Below are positions 7,895 through 16,819 of a stretch of 64,000 nt of DNA, one piece after another. The notes beneath the pieces were generated by a model, which was not told the DNA's origin, searched no databases, and saw only the letters and a list, made by a program, of their open reading frames with translations. Source of the stretch: Billgrantia campisalis (GTDB lineage Bacteria; Pseudomonadota; Gammaproteobacteria; Pseudomonadales; Halomonadaceae); NCBI RefSeq assembly GCF_022341425.1, contig NZ_JABFUC010000002.1, positions 248,001 to 312,000 on the forward strand. Direction: 5' to 3'. Numbering within the stretch: position 1 is the stretch's first letter; every line of letters begins with the position of its first letter. The position numbers were made by a program, and so were the translations under genes.

Positions 7895-9114
7895 CGCTCT
7901 GCCCCCTGTGCCTGTTGAGCCCCCATGGCCCGCTCGGCGGGTCGCACCAGCCCCACGAAACTCGCCACGGCCAGCAGGCCGCCCAGCGCCACGACGATGG
8001 CCATGGTGCGCGAGGTGCCGTCGTGGAACTGGCCTACCGCGCCGCCGACCACGGCAGCAATGGTCATCTGCAGGAAGCCGAAGAGCGACGAGGCTGCGCC
8101 GGCGCAGTGCGGGTTGTGGGCCAGTGCGCCCGTCATCGACTGCGGCATCAATACGCCCATGCCGACCATGAAGATGACATGGGGGCCTACCACCGCCCAG
8201 GCGGCAAATACCCCGGAGAGCGACAATGCAGCCATTAGGCTGCCGCCCGCAGCGCAAACCAGCGTGGCTAGGCCCACCAGCCGCTCGCGACCCAGCCGAT
8301 GGCTGTAGCGCCCACTGAGCAGGGTGCCGATGAAGAAGCCGGCCACGATCAGGGTGAAGAACAGACCGTACTGAAACGGCGAAACGCCGAGAAAGTCGAT
8401 CAGTACGAACGATGAACCCGAGAGGTAGGCGAACAGGCCCGAGAAGGCCGCCGCGTTGGTCAGGGTATAGCCCATGAAGGTGCGCTGGCCGAGCAGCATG
8501 CGAAAGTTGGCCACGATGGCTTTCGGGTGGATCGACTGGCGCCGCTCCGGCGGCAGTGGCTCCGGCAAGGCCAGGATCAGCAGCGGCAGCATCGCCGCGG
8601 CGTAGATCGCCAGCAGCACGAAGACCGACTCCCAGCCCCAGAGCAGCAGCAGCCCCGCGCCAACGATGGGTGCCACCGCCGGGGCAAGCGACATGGTGCT
8701 GGCCATATAGGAGAGCACCCGGCCGGCCTCGATGGGGCCGTAGATGTCGCGCACGGCGGCACGGCCCAGCACCGGCCCGGTGGCGCCCCCCAGTGCCTGC
8801 AGGAAGCGCCCGGCCAGCAGCCACTCGATGCTGGGGGCGAAGGCGCACAACAGGCTCGCCAGCAGGAACAGGCTGAAGCCGGCGATCATGACCGGCTTGC
8901 GCCCGAAGCGGTCGGAGAAGGGACCGCAGAACAGTTGGGCGGCGGCAAAGCCGGCCATATAGAGGCTCAGGGTCAGCTGCACCTGGTCGGGACCGGTGTC
9001 GAGCGCCTCGGCCATGGCAGGCATGGCGGGCAGGTACATATCGGTGGCCAGCGGACCCAGCGCGGTCAGCGCCGCCAGGGTCACTACCGTAGCGGGGGAA
9101 GTCAGCCTCAGCAC
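7891..9114 (-). CDS. Bcr/CflA-type MFS multidrug transporter
   Basis: This 407-residue protein has 12 predicted membrane helices. Features typical of the Bcr/CflA drug:proton antiporters include the first helix ending LGPLATDMYLPAMPAMAEAL, the loop-2 motif GPFSDRFGRKPV and QALGGATGPVLGRAAVRD in helix 5. It starts 140 bases after the maleylacetoacetate isomerase gene; a large inverted repeat lies in that gap and may set its expression relative to the operon. Its stop overlaps the start of a second MFS gene. Aromatic-acid export or unrelated drug efflux are both possible. Confidence 0.85.
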   Translation of the reverse strand: MLRLTSPATVVTLAALTALGPLATDMYLPAMPAMAEALDTGPDQVQLTLSLYMAGFAAAQLFCGPFSDRFGRKPVMIAGFSLFLLASLLCAFAPSIEWLLAGRFLQALGGATGPVLGRAAVRDIYGPIEAGRVLSYMASTMSLAPAVAPIVGAGLLLLWGWESVFVLLAIYAAAMLPLLILALPEPLPPERRQSIHPKAIVANFRMLLGQRTFMGYTLTNAAAFSGLFAYLSGSSFVLIDFLGVSPFQYGLFFTLIVAGFFIGTLLSGRYSHRLGRERLVGLATLVCAAGGSLMAALSLSGVFAAWAVVGPHVIFMVGMGVLMPQSMTGALAHNPHCAGAASSLFGFLQMTIAAVVGGAVGQFHDGTSRTMAIVVALGGLLAVASFVGLVRPAERAMGAQQAQGAER

Positions 9115-9140
9115 ATCGGTCTCTCCTCGGGTAAGCGAAC

Positions 9141-9218
9141 AACGACTAGCGGGCGCCGCTCTCCCGGCTCGAGTCTCGTTGCTCGAGACATCGGAAGGAG
9201 CGGCACCCGCTAGTCGTT
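9141..9218. repeat. long inverted repeat between maiA and the MFS genes
   Basis: Arms 9141-9160 (AACGACTAGCGGGCGCCGCT) and 9199-9218 are inverted copies with one mismatch in 20. The 38-base spacer contains a second small palindrome (CTCGAG ... CTCGAG). In the minus-strand transcript this would fold into a long stem before the MFS pair. No T-run follows, so it is an attenuator, processing or stability element rather than a plain terminator. Confidence 0.75.
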
Positions 9219-9254
9219 AGCCTGCTTAATATAGCCTAAATCCCGCGGGCTTGC

Positions 9255-9899
9255 TCAGCCCGCATCCGGCTGCTCCGCCGGCGAGGCCCTGTGGAAGGCA
9301 TCGAGCGCGCGACAGTTGGCGACGATGCGTTGGATCGTCGGGTAGGCCGAGAGGTCGCACTCGAAGCGTTCGGCGTTGAACACCTGGGGCACCAGGCAGA
9401 GGTCCGCCAGGGCCGGGGTATCACCGTGGCAGAAGTCGCCGGTGGCGTCCTCGCCTGCGAGCCTCGCCTCCAGGGCGGCGAAGCCCTCGGTGATCCAGTG
9501 GCGGTACCAGGCCAGCTTGGCCGCCTCGTCCACCCCCAGCTCGCCTACCAGGTACTTGAGCACCTTTAGATTGTTGAGTGGATGGATCTCGCAGGCGATG
9601 AGCTGGGCCAGCGAGCGTACCCGGGCGCGGCCCTCGGCATCGGTCGGCAGCAGCGCCGGTTCCGGATAGCGCTCCTCCAGGTACTCGCAGATCGCCAGGG
9701 ACTGGGTCAGCTGCACGCCGTCGTCGGTCTCGAGGGTCGGCACCAGCCCCTGGGGGTTGCGGTCGAGATTCTCCTGCCCGCGCTGCTCACCCTTGACCAG
9801 GTTGACCGGGGCCTGGTCATAGTCCAGGCCCTTGAGGTTCAGGGCGATGCGCACCCGGTAGGCCGCCGAGGAGCGGAAATAGCCGTATAGCGTCGTCAT
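9255..9899 (-). CDS. maiA: maleylacetoacetate isomerase
   Basis: This 214-residue zeta-class glutathione S-transferase fold converts 4-maleylacetoacetate to 4-fumarylacetoacetate with glutathione. The active-site SSAAYRVRIALNLKG lies at residues 9-23, followed by the thioredoxin-like half with the conserved QSLAICEYLEERYP, and an all-alpha C-terminal half with DATGDFCHGDTPALADLCLVPQ. Length is normal for the family. It lies 21 bases after fahA and downstream of hmgA, in pathway context. In Pseudomonas the equivalent gene is called hmgC. Confidence 0.95.
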   Translation of the reverse strand: MTTLYGYFRSSAAYRVRIALNLKGLDYDQAPVNLVKGEQRGQENLDRNPQGLVPTLETDDGVQLTQSLAICEYLEERYPEPALLPTDAEGRARVRSLAQLIACEIHPLNNLKVLKYLVGELGVDEAAKLAWYRHWITEGFAALEARLAGEDATGDFCHGDTPALADLCLVPQVFNAERFECDLSAYPTIQRIVANCRALDAFHRASPAEQPDAG

Positions 9900-9920
9900 C
9901 GTGTGCCTCCGCGGGCTGGC

Positions 9921-10955
9921 TTACTTGGGCTGACTTACCTTTGTCTGGTATGGCACCACCTGCTGGTCGATGGTGCCGAAGATGTTGTTGCCCTCACGGT
10001 CGAACATCTCGATGCGCACCCGATCGCCGAAGCGCATGAAGGAGGTCTTGGCCTGGCCGTGCAGGATCTGCTCGACCATGCGCACCTCGGCCAGGCAGCT
10101 GTAGCCCACGCCGCCATCGGTAATCGGCTTTCCGGGGCCGCCGTCGGGGTCGGGGTTGGAGACGGTGCCCGAGCCGACGATGGCGCCGGCGCCGAGATAG
10201 CGCGTCTTGGCGGCATGGGCCACCAGTTGCGGGAAGCTGAAGATCATGTCCGGGCCGGCTTCTGGCTCGCCGAACTTCTCGCCGTTGAAGTGCACGGTCA
10301 GCGGCAGATGCACCTTGCCGTCCTGCCAGGCGTCGCCCAGTTCGTCCGGGGTCACGGCGATCGGCGAGAAGCTCGAGGCCGGCTTGGCCTGGAAGAAGCC
10401 GAAGCCCTTGGCCAGCTCGCCGGGGATCAGGCCGCGCAGGCTGACGTCGTTGACCAGCATGATCAGCTTGATATGGCCGGCGGCCTGCTCCGGGGTTACC
10501 GCCATGGGCACGTCGTCGGTGATCACCGCGATCTCGCCTTCGAAATCGATGCCGTGCTCCTCGCTGACCGCCTCGATGTCCTCGGTGGGCGCCAGGAACT
10601 TGTCGCCACCGCCCTGGTACATCAGCGGGTCGGTCCAGAAGGTCTCGGGCATCTCGGCGTTGCGCGCCTGGCGCACCAGCTTGACGTGATTGAGGTAGGC
10701 GGAGCCGTCGGCCCAGTGGTAGCTGCGCGGCAGCGGCGAGTGCAGTTTGCCCTGGTCCAGGTCAAACGCGCCCTCGGCCTTGCCGTCGTTGAGCTCGGCA
10801 TAGCGCTGCTCCAGCTTGGGTGCCAGGCTGTCCCAGTTCTCGACTGCCTGCTGCAGGGTAGCAGCGATGTCGGTGGCATGTACGGCCCGGCTCAGGTTGC
10901 GGGAAACCAGGATCAGTTCGCCGTCGCGGCCGTTCTTGAGAGTGGCGAGTTTCAT
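9921..10955 (-). CDS. fahA: fumarylacetoacetate hydrolase
   Basis: This 344-residue FAH-family protein hydrolyses fumarylacetoacetate to fumarate and acetoacetate, the last step of homogentisate breakdown. The metal-binding and catalytic part shows DFEGEIAVITDD, NDVSLRGLIPGEL and GSGTVSNPDPDGGPGKPI, typical of the shorter bacterial type that lacks the eukaryotic N-terminal extension. It sits between hmgA (51 bases upstream) and maiA (21 bases downstream), transcribed together. Confidence 0.93.
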   Translation of the reverse strand: MKLATLKNGRDGELILVSRNLSRAVHATDIAATLQQAVENWDSLAPKLEQRYAELNDGKAEGAFDLDQGKLHSPLPRSYHWADGSAYLNHVKLVRQARNAEMPETFWTDPLMYQGGGDKFLAPTEDIEAVSEEHGIDFEGEIAVITDDVPMAVTPEQAAGHIKLIMLVNDVSLRGLIPGELAKGFGFFQAKPASSFSPIAVTPDELGDAWQDGKVHLPLTVHFNGEKFGEPEAGPDMIFSFPQLVAHAAKTRYLGAGAIVGSGTVSNPDPDGGPGKPITDGGVGYSCLAEVRMVEQILHGQAKTSFMRFGDRVRIEMFDREGNNIFGTIDQQVVPYQTKVSQPK

Positions 10956-11006
10956 CGTCGTTGGGTCCTTTCGTCAGGGGCAAGTGTTGCCATGGGGGAG
11001 GGGCTG

Positions 11007-12317
11007 CTACGGCTTGGTGGGATCGAAATGCGAACGCAGGGTCGACCACACATCGACGTAGTCGCGCTGGCGGATCTCGGCGTTCAGCGCGGCCTCGGTC
11101 GGGTGATAGACGTAGCGGCTCTCGAACATAAAGGCCATGGTATCGCCCTGGTACTGCGGGGTCAGCTCGGCATTGCTGGCCTTCTCGAAGGTGTCGGCGT
11201 CCGGCCCGTGGGGCGACATGCAGTTGTGCAGGCTGGCGCCGCCGGGCAAAAAGCCCTCCGCCTTGGCGTCGTATTCGCCATGGATCAGGCCCATGAACTC
11301 GCTCATCAGATTGCGATGGAAGTAGGGCGGTCGGAAGGTGTTCTCGGCCACCATCCAGCGCGGCGGGAAGATCACGAAGTCCAGGTTGGCCATGCCCGGC
11401 GTGTCGGAGGCCGAGGTCAGCACGGTGAAGATCGAGGGATCGGGGTGGTCGAAGCTCACCGTGTTGATGGTATTGAAGTGGGCCAGGTTGTACTTGTAGG
11501 GCGCGACGTTACCGTGCCAGGCCACCACGTCCAGCGGCGAGTGGCCGAGCTTGGTGGCCCAGAAGCGCCCGGAGAACTTGGCCACCAGCTCGAAGTCGCC
11601 CTCGAGGTCCTCGTAGCTCGCCACCGGGCTCTGGAAGTCGCGGGGGTTGGCCAGCCCGTTGGCGCCGATGGGCCCCAGGCCCGGCAGTTCCAGCGGGCTG
11701 CCGTAGTTCTCGCAGATATAGCCACGGGCGGCGTCGGCGCCTTTGGCCAGGCGTACCTGGAACTTGATGCCGCGGGGAATCACCGCGATCTCGCCGCCGG
11801 CCACCTGCAGCTCGCCCAGTTCGGTGCGCAGGCGCAGGGTGCCCAGTTGCGGGACGATCAGCAGCTCGCCGTCGGCGTTGTAGAAGAAGCGCTCGGTCAT
11901 GTCCCGGTTGAAGGCGTAGACGTGCACGCCGCAGCCGGCCTGGGTGCCGGCGTCGCCGTTGACCGCGATGCTCAGCAGGCCGTCGACGAAGTCGGTGGGC
12001 GCATCGGGAATCGGCAGCGGGTCCCAGCGCATCTGGTTGGGGTCGGCGGCGGGCTTGGCCAGCGGTGCCGTGGCCACGCCCTCGACGCTCAGCGGGCGGT
12101 AGGCGCTCTGCAGCACCGAGGGGCGGATGCGGTAGAGCCAGCTGCGCAGGTTCTGGTGGCGCGGGGCGGTGAACGCCGAGCCGGTGAGCTGCTCGGCGTA
12201 GAGCCCATAGGCGCAGCGCTGGGGCGAGTTCTGGCCCACCGGCAGGGCGCCGGGGAGCGCCTCGCTGGAGAAGTGGTTGCGAAAGCCGCTCTGATACTCA
12301 AGCGTCTCGGTCGTCAT
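11007..12317 (-). CDS. hmgA: homogentisate 1,2-dioxygenase
   Basis: This 436-residue enzyme opens the homogentisate ring to maleylacetoacetate with a non-haem Fe(II). It begins with the family hallmark [20 protein letters not shown]. The C-terminal part carries the iron-ligand region [20 protein letters not shown] (conserved His and Glu) and [13 protein letters not shown]. Length matches known HmgA (about 435). RBS gaggaa precedes the ATG. It lies 40 bases after the small mhaB-like gene and starts the hmgA-fahA-maiA series. Confidence 0.97.
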   Translation of the reverse strand: MTTETLEYQSGFRNHFSSEALPGALPVGQNSPQRCAYGLYAEQLTGSAFTAPRHQNLRSWLYRIRPSVLQSAYRPLSVEGVATAPLAKPAADPNQMRWDPLPIPDAPTDFVDGLLSIAVNGDAGTQAGCGVHVYAFNRDMTERFFYNADGELLIVPQLGTLRLRTELGELQVAGGEIAVIPRGIKFQVRLAKGADAARGYICENYGSPLELPGLGPIGANGLANPRDFQSPVASYEDLEGDFELVAKFSGRFWATKLGHSPLDVVAWHGNVAPYKYNLAHFNTINTVSFDHPDPSIFTVLTSASDTPGMANLDFVIFPPRWMVAENTFRPPYFHRNLMSEFMGLIHGEYDAKAEGFLPGGASLHNCMSPHGPDADTFEKASNAELTPQYQGDTMAFMFESRYVYHPTEAALNAEIRQRDYVDVWSTLRSHFDPTKP

Positions 12318-12357
12318 GGGGAATTCCTCGTCATCCGTGCTGTTGTTGTGGCCGGGC

Positions 12358-12573
12358 CTAGGGGGCGGTGGATTGGGGCTCGGCGGCCTGGGTGGCGATC
12401 TCCAGTGCCTCTTCGAGCACCTGCTGGTCGCCGATATGATTGGCCAGCAGCAGGATCAGCCGGGCATTGATGCGTTCGCTCTGCTCCTCGCTGCGTTCGC
12501 GGTGCGCGTCGGTCAGCGCGGCGTAGAAGGCGTCCGGGTCGGTGAAGTTGGGGTCGAGTTCAAGCCGTGGCAT
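12358..12573 (-). CDS. mhaB: DUF2783 small protein, probable hydroxylase coupling component
   Basis: A 71-residue acidic protein ([20 protein letters not shown]...) predicted all-helical, of the DUF2783 type. Its start overlaps the end of the flavin monooxygenase gene by 14 bases, implying coupled translation. In Pseudomonas putida U, 3-hydroxyphenylacetate 6-hydroxylase consists of flavoprotein MhaA and a very small coupling protein, MhaB, encoded next to hmg genes. Size and position fit that role. Assignment as MhaB is by size and context, not by a recognised catalytic motif. Confidence 0.65.
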   Translation of the reverse strand: MPRLELDPNFTDPDAFYAALTDAHRERSEEQSERINARLILLLANHIGDQQVLEEALEIATQAAEPQSTAP

Positions 12574-14296
12574 GGCGGCCTCCCTGATGGTCGGGGCGAT
12601 CTTCGGAAACAGCGGCGAGGTGAGCGCCCAGGGCGCGGTCCATCGCCTCGCCGATTGCCTTGGCCGAGACCTCGGGCCAGCGGGCGGTCACGTGCTGGTC
12701 GGGGCGGATCAGATAGGCCGAGCCGGCGCTCAGGCCATAGCGCTCGCCGATCAGCTGCTCGGCGTCCTCGACCAGGGCGCTGCGCGGCAGCTCGGAGAGG
12801 GCATGGGGCGTCGGCCCGACGATCACCAGATCGAGGTCGCCGCGCTCATCCAGCAGCGACTGCAGCTCGGCCTTCAGATGCTCGGCCCGGGCGCTCTCGA
12901 CGCGCCCATCGAGCAGCAGCACGAAGCGGTTGCCGAGCTGGTTGAGCAGCCAGGCGCTCTGCCCGGCGAGTCGAATCGGCGCATCCTTGGCCGGGCTGCC
13001 GGGGCGCAGCTCGTTCGGATAGCGTTCGGCATCGGGGCCGTTGAGCGGCGAGCCATCATAGCGACAGGGCACCGAGAGCCGGCCGCTGTTGACCAGGCTG
13101 CGGGCGAAGGGGTAGTGCTCGGCCAGCTCCAGGGTGGTGTCGCGGAATACCCGGCTGATGCGGCTCTTGGGCGTGATGAAATCGGTCGCCCGGGTGGAAT
13201 TCAGAATGTTCTCGGCGGCGCCGTGCTGGCGCTCGTCGTTGTAGGTCGCAAGCAGCGCCTCGGGGGCCTGGCCCTTGAGCACCCGGGCCAGCTTCCAGGC
13301 CAGGTTCTCGGTGCTCTGCAGGGCGCCGTTGGCGCCGCGAGCGCCGAAGGGCGAAACCTGGTGGGCGGCGTCGCCCATGAAGAACACCCGGTTGTGGATA
13401 TAGTCATCCATCTTGCGGCAGCGGAAGGTGTAGACGCTGGCCCACTCCAGCTCGAACTCCACGTCCTCGCCGAGCATGGCCTGCACCCGGGGGCGGATGT
13501 TCTCCTCCTTCTTCTCCTCTTCCGGGTCGGCGTCCCAGCCCAGCTGGAAGTCGATGCGCCAGACATTGTCCGGCTGCTTGTGCAGCAGCACCGACTGATT
13601 GGGATGGAAGGGCGGGTCGAACCAGAACCAGCGCTCGGTGGGGAAGTCGGCCTTCATGATCACGTCGGCGATCAGGAAATGGTCCTGGAAGATCTGGCCC
13701 TTGCTCTCCAGGCCGAGCTGATCGCGGATCTTGCTGTTGGCGCCGTCGGCCACCAGCAGGTAGTCGCAGGTCAGGCGGTAGTTGCCGTCCTGGGTGCTCA
13801 CCACTACCTCGCTGCGCTCGGGCTGGCTGTCGACCTCGACCACCTTGTGTAGCCAGCGCAGGTCGATGCGATCGGCGAGCTCGTCGGCGCGGTCGACCAG
13901 GTACTCCTCGAAGTAGTACTGCTGCAGGTTGATGAAGGCCGGCATGCGGTGGCCCTCCTCCGGCAGCAGGTTGAAGTCGTAGACCTCACGCTCCTGGAAG
14001 AACACCCGGCCGTGCTGCCAGGTCACCCCCTTGTCGATCATCGGCTGGCCACAGCCCAGACGATCGAGGATCTCCAGGGTGCGCTTGGCGAAGCAGATGG
14101 CACGCGAGCCGACGCTGACGGTGTTGTTGTCATCGAGAACGACGCTGGCGATGCCCTGCTGGGCCAGATCGATGGCCATGGCCAGGCCGGTGGGGCCGGC
14201 GCCGACGATCACCACCGGGCAGTGGCGGATGTCGTCGCGGTCAAGCTCAGGCGGACGTCGATACGGGTAGACGGGATTGTTGTAGGTAGATGGCAT
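12560..14296 (-). CDS. mhaA: FAD-dependent aromatic hydroxylase, 3-hydroxyphenylacetate 6-hydroxylase-like
   Basis: This 578-residue class A flavin monooxygenase has the dinucleotide motif VIVGAGPTGLAMAIDLAQQG near residue 28, the DG-type motif in LLVADGANSKIRDQLG and the GD motif FFMGDAAHQVSPFGARGANG near residue 300, plus a C-terminal thioredoxin-like domain as in MhpA/PheA relatives. The frame is open further upstream, but GGAGGAAGC just before 14296 fixes the start. Next to hmgA the likely reaction is 3-hydroxyphenylacetate to homogentisate. A 3-(3-hydroxyphenyl)propionate-type substrate is the alternative. Confidence 0.8.
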   Translation of the reverse strand: MPSTYNNPVYPYRRPPELDRDDIRHCPVVIVGAGPTGLAMAIDLAQQGIASVVLDDNNTVSVGSRAICFAKRTLEILDRLGCGQPMIDKGVTWQHGRVFFQEREVYDFNLLPEEGHRMPAFINLQQYYFEEYLVDRADELADRIDLRWLHKVVEVDSQPERSEVVVSTQDGNYRLTCDYLLVADGANSKIRDQLGLESKGQIFQDHFLIADVIMKADFPTERWFWFDPPFHPNQSVLLHKQPDNVWRIDFQLGWDADPEEEKKEENIRPRVQAMLGEDVEFELEWASVYTFRCRKMDDYIHNRVFFMGDAAHQVSPFGARGANGALQSTENLAWKLARVLKGQAPEALLATYNDERQHGAAENILNSTRATDFITPKSRISRVFRDTTLELAEHYPFARSLVNSGRLSVPCRYDGSPLNGPDAERYPNELRPGSPAKDAPIRLAGQSAWLLNQLGNRFVLLLDGRVESARAEHLKAELQSLLDERGDLDLVIVGPTPHALSELPRSALVEDAEQLIGERYGLSAGSAYLIRPDQHVTARWPEVSAKAIGEAMDRALGAHLAAVSEDRPDHQGGRHATA

Positions 14297-14417
14297 GCTT
14301 CCTCCGACCGCGGCCGTTCCGGCGGCAGGCCTTCGCAAGGGTGCGGTGGACCCTCGCGGTGACCTGCCCCGGCGCCGCTCGCCAGTCATGGCTTCGGCAA
14401 GGTGTGTGAGTGGTAAC

Positions 14418-15386
14418 TTACTGGTTCTCGACGGCTTCCTGCAGCGAGTGCCACATCTCGGTGTCGCGCTCAGCGGTCCAGATGCGCGGATCCGGGTGCT
14501 CGCCGCCGGCCTCGTCATAGCAGCGGGTGATATCGAACGGCAGGCAGTGGTCGAAGATCACCCAGTGGCCGTACTTGGGCTTGAGCAAGGCGTAGGTTTC
14601 GGAATAGCACTCGGAGAGCGACTTGCCGGCGGCCTTGCCCGCCTTGACGCTTTCGTACATGTCATTGAGAAAGTCACGGGTGCCCTGAATGGCCTCCTGG
14701 CACTGCTCGGGGGTCTGCAGGGCGTCGCCGCGGCCCGGCACCAGTTTCTGGGGGGCCATGGCCTGCAGTCGGTCCAGGGTGGCGGGCCAGTCCTCGTGGT
14801 AGGCGTCGCCGGTGTAGGGGGTGGCGCCGTACTCGACCAGATCGCCGGAGAACATCACCTTCTCCTCGGGCAGCCAGACGATGGTGTCGCCCTTGGTGTG
14901 GCCGCGGCCCAGGTGAATGATGCGCACCTCGCGGCTCCCCATGAACACGGTCAGTTCCTTCTGGAAGACGATGTTGGGCCAGGTGAGGCCGGGGACGGAG
15001 TCGACACCCTTGAACAGGCGCGGGAAGCGGCCGACCTCGGACTCATAGTCCTGCTGGCCGCGCTCGACGATCAGATCAAAGGTGTGCTGGCTGGCATAGA
15101 TGTTCTCGGCGTCGTAGGCCGAGGCGCCCAGCACGCGCACGGCGTGGTAGTGGGTCATCACCACGTGCTTGATCGGCAGGTCGGTGACCTCGCGGATCCG
15201 GCGGATCACGTCCTGGGCCATGATCGGGGTGGCCTGGGTGTCGATGACCATCACGCTGTCGTCGCCGATGACGACGCCGGTGTTGGGGTCACCCTCGGCG
15301 GTGTACGCGTAGAGGCCCTCGGCCAGCTTGGTGAAGCTGATCTGCTTCTCTTCGGTATCGGCGTGGGAAGCGAACTTCTTGCTCAT
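14418..15386 (-). CDS. MBL-fold hydrolase-like protein with altered metal motif
   Basis: This 322-residue protein has a metallo-beta-lactamase fold: strands GVVIGDDSVMVIDTQATP, the zone MTHYHAVRVLGAS where HxHxDH is expected, HLGRGHTKGDTIVWLP (second metal His region) and FSGDLVEYGATPY (bridging Asp). The Asp-His of HxHxDH is replaced by Val-Arg, so only one metal site may remain. The start at 15386 is set by GGAGG; the frame extends nine codons further. It is the first gene of the homogentisate operon. A thioesterase or lactonase-like role is possible, but function is unknown. Confidence 0.82.
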   Translation of the reverse strand: MSKKFASHADTEEKQISFTKLAEGLYAYTAEGDPNTGVVIGDDSVMVIDTQATPIMAQDVIRRIREVTDLPIKHVVMTHYHAVRVLGASAYDAENIYASQHTFDLIVERGQQDYESEVGRFPRLFKGVDSVPGLTWPNIVFQKELTVFMGSREVRIIHLGRGHTKGDTIVWLPEEKVMFSGDLVEYGATPYTGDAYHEDWPATLDRLQAMAPQKLVPGRGDALQTPEQCQEAIQGTRDFLNDMYESVKAGKAAGKSLSECYSETYALLKPKYGHWVIFDHCLPFDITRCYDEAGGEHPDPRIWTAERDTEMWHSLQEAVENQ

Positions 15387-15443
15387 GGTTCCTCCAGGGG
15401 TTGTCAGGGTCATGGGCAGTGGATGCCCGTCATGGCGTCAGAT

Positions 15444-15465
15444 CATAGTTGTGTTTGAAACTATG
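15444..15465. promoter_or_regulatory. candidate operator upstream of the homogentisate operon
   Basis: Perfect 7-bp inverted repeat CATAGTT-N8-AACTATG, 58 bases upstream of the MBL gene start. Size and spacing suit a dimeric repressor such as a MarR or IclR protein. Which regulator binds is not shown. Confidence 0.5.
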
Positions 15466-15542
15466 TGTCCAGCAAACCACAGATCGGCGACGCTGTGAAG
15501 AGGCAGAAAAATTGGCATAAAGTTGCCTGGGATCATGAATCA

Positions 15543-15569
15543 TTGCCGTCTTTTATACCTAAGTATAAT
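15543..15569 (+). promoter_or_regulatory. promoter of TRAP operon 1 with overlapping dyad
   Basis: The -10 box TATAAT (15564-15569) is perfect; a weak -35 TTGCCG lies 15 bases upstream. A dyad TATAC-CTAA-GTATA (15554-15567) overlaps the -10, a position expected for repression. Its core ACCTAAGT resembles ACTTAAGT upstream of the second TRAP operon (about 19389). Confidence 0.55.
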
Positions 15570-15737
15570 GCTTAATGCCGGCAAATTAGTTGCGCAAGAA
15601 AGCATCTGGGGGCATGGTGGCTGCGTCAGGATGCACTGGGCGATGCGCTCTCTTTCGCCATGTCAGCTCAGTGAGCGCCCACCCCACGACAACAACGCGG
15701 CGCACAGTCGCCCACCCGTGACGACGAGGAGCACAAG

Positions 15738-16793
15738 ATGAACAACGCAACCCGCCTGATGATTGGCGCCGTGGCAGTGGCCAGTCTCGGTATTGCCAGC
15801 CCGGTCTTGGCCCAGACTACTCTCACCGTGAGCACCTGGGGAGGCCCCAACCATGGTGTCAACACCATGGTCTGGCCGACCTGGAAATCCTGGATCGAGG
15901 AGGCCACCGAGGGCCGCGTGACCGTCGAGGTGGTTCACGACATGGGGCCGCCCGCCTCCCAGATGGAAATGGTCGCCGACGGTATCGCCGACGCCAGTTG
16001 GATCTTCCATGCGCATATGGCCGGTCGCTTTCTCGCCACTCAGCTACCGGAATTTCCCACTTTCGAAGAGTTCTCCTCCGAGGATGCCTCGGCCGCCTAC
16101 TGGCATACCCATCAGGAGCACTTGGCCCAGGCCAACGAACACCGTGGCGTCGACGTGCTGGCCACCGGCGTGCATGGCCCCGGTCAGATCTTCACCCGCA
16201 ACCGGGTCGAATCCATCGACGAGCTGGCGGGCAAGCGCCTGCGCGTCGGCGGTGGTGTGATGAGCGGCCTGGCCGATGCCATGGGGGTGACCGGCGTGGC
16301 CCTGCCACCCACCGGCGTCTATGAGGCCGCCTCCCAGGGCGTGGTCGATGGCGCCATGCTGACCCTGGAGAGTCTACGCAGCTTCCGCGTGGCCGAGGTC
16401 GCACCCCATACCCTGACCGTGGATGGCGGCTTCTACCGCGGCAGCTTCGCCATTGTCGTGAACCCGATGTTCTGGGATCAGGTCTCTGCGGAAGACCGTG
16501 AGGCCATCGAGGCGGTCTCCGGCGAGCGCTTGTCGCGCCTGTTCGGCTACATGATGGACGTGTCCGATGAGCGCGGGGTCGAATTTGGGGAAGAGCGCGG
16601 GGGGACTTTCACTCAGGTGCCCGAGTCAGACATCGAGCGGCTGCGCACCGTTAGGGACGAGCTGGTGTCCGAGTGGAGTGAGTCGGTAGGAGCACGCGGT
16701 GTCGATGCCGCCTCTGCGCTGGCCTTCTTCCAGGAGCAGCTTGCCGAGGCGGCCAAGGGCGAGAGCATCGCCGACCAAGTCGCCAGTGAATGA
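15738..16793 (+). CDS. dctP: TRAP transporter substrate-binding protein DctP, copy 1
   Basis: This 351-residue periplasmic protein has a signal peptide (MNNATRLMIGAVAVASLGI..., cleavage after VLA). The mature protein has the DctP fold: WPTWKSWIEEATEGRVTVEV, the KRLRVGG hinge region near residue 165 with the usual substrate-contacting Arg, and GVVDGAMLTLESL. Its paralogue at 19580 shares long identical stretches but differs in pocket-facing regions. The DctQ and DctM permease genes follow. An organic or aromatic acid is the likely ligand, given the neighbouring catabolic operons; the exact ligand is unknown. Confidence 0.92.
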   Translation: MNNATRLMIGAVAVASLGIASPVLAQTTLTVSTWGGPNHGVNTMVWPTWKSWIEEATEGRVTVEVVHDMGPPASQMEMVADGIADASWIFHAHMAGRFLATQLPEFPTFEEFSSEDASAAYWHTHQEHLAQANEHRGVDVLATGVHGPGQIFTRNRVESIDELAGKRLRVGGGVMSGLADAMGVTGVALPPTGVYEAASQGVVDGAMLTLESLRSFRVAEVAPHTLTVDGGFYRGSFAIVVNPMFWDQVSAEDREAIEAVSGERLSRLFGYMMDVSDERGVEFGEERGGTFTQVPESDIERLRTVRDELVSEWSESVGARGVDAASALAFFQEQLAEAAKGESIADQVASE

Positions 16794-16819
16794 ATCGACC
16801 GGCAACCCGAGAGATGATC

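Larger units (their letters stand above)
15387..15737. promoter_or_regulatory. divergent promoter region, homogentisate operon / TRAP operon 1
   Basis: This 351-base region contains no gene I can support. It is richer in A/T than its flanks. It holds a dyad at 15444-15465 facing the homogentisate operon and a promoter with a consensus -10 at 15564-15569 facing the TRAP genes. A short plus-strand ORF (15523-15741) has no recognisable features and is disregarded. Confidence 0.7.

Noticed and set aside
7895..9142. Long minus-strand ORF extending the second MFS protein to 821 residues
   Set aside because: The upstream half is the shadow of the Bcr/CflA gene in another frame and has no transporter features.
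15523..15741. 72-residue ORF before TRAP operon 1
   Set aside because: It covers a promoter with a consensus -10 and a dyad; composition is non-coding.
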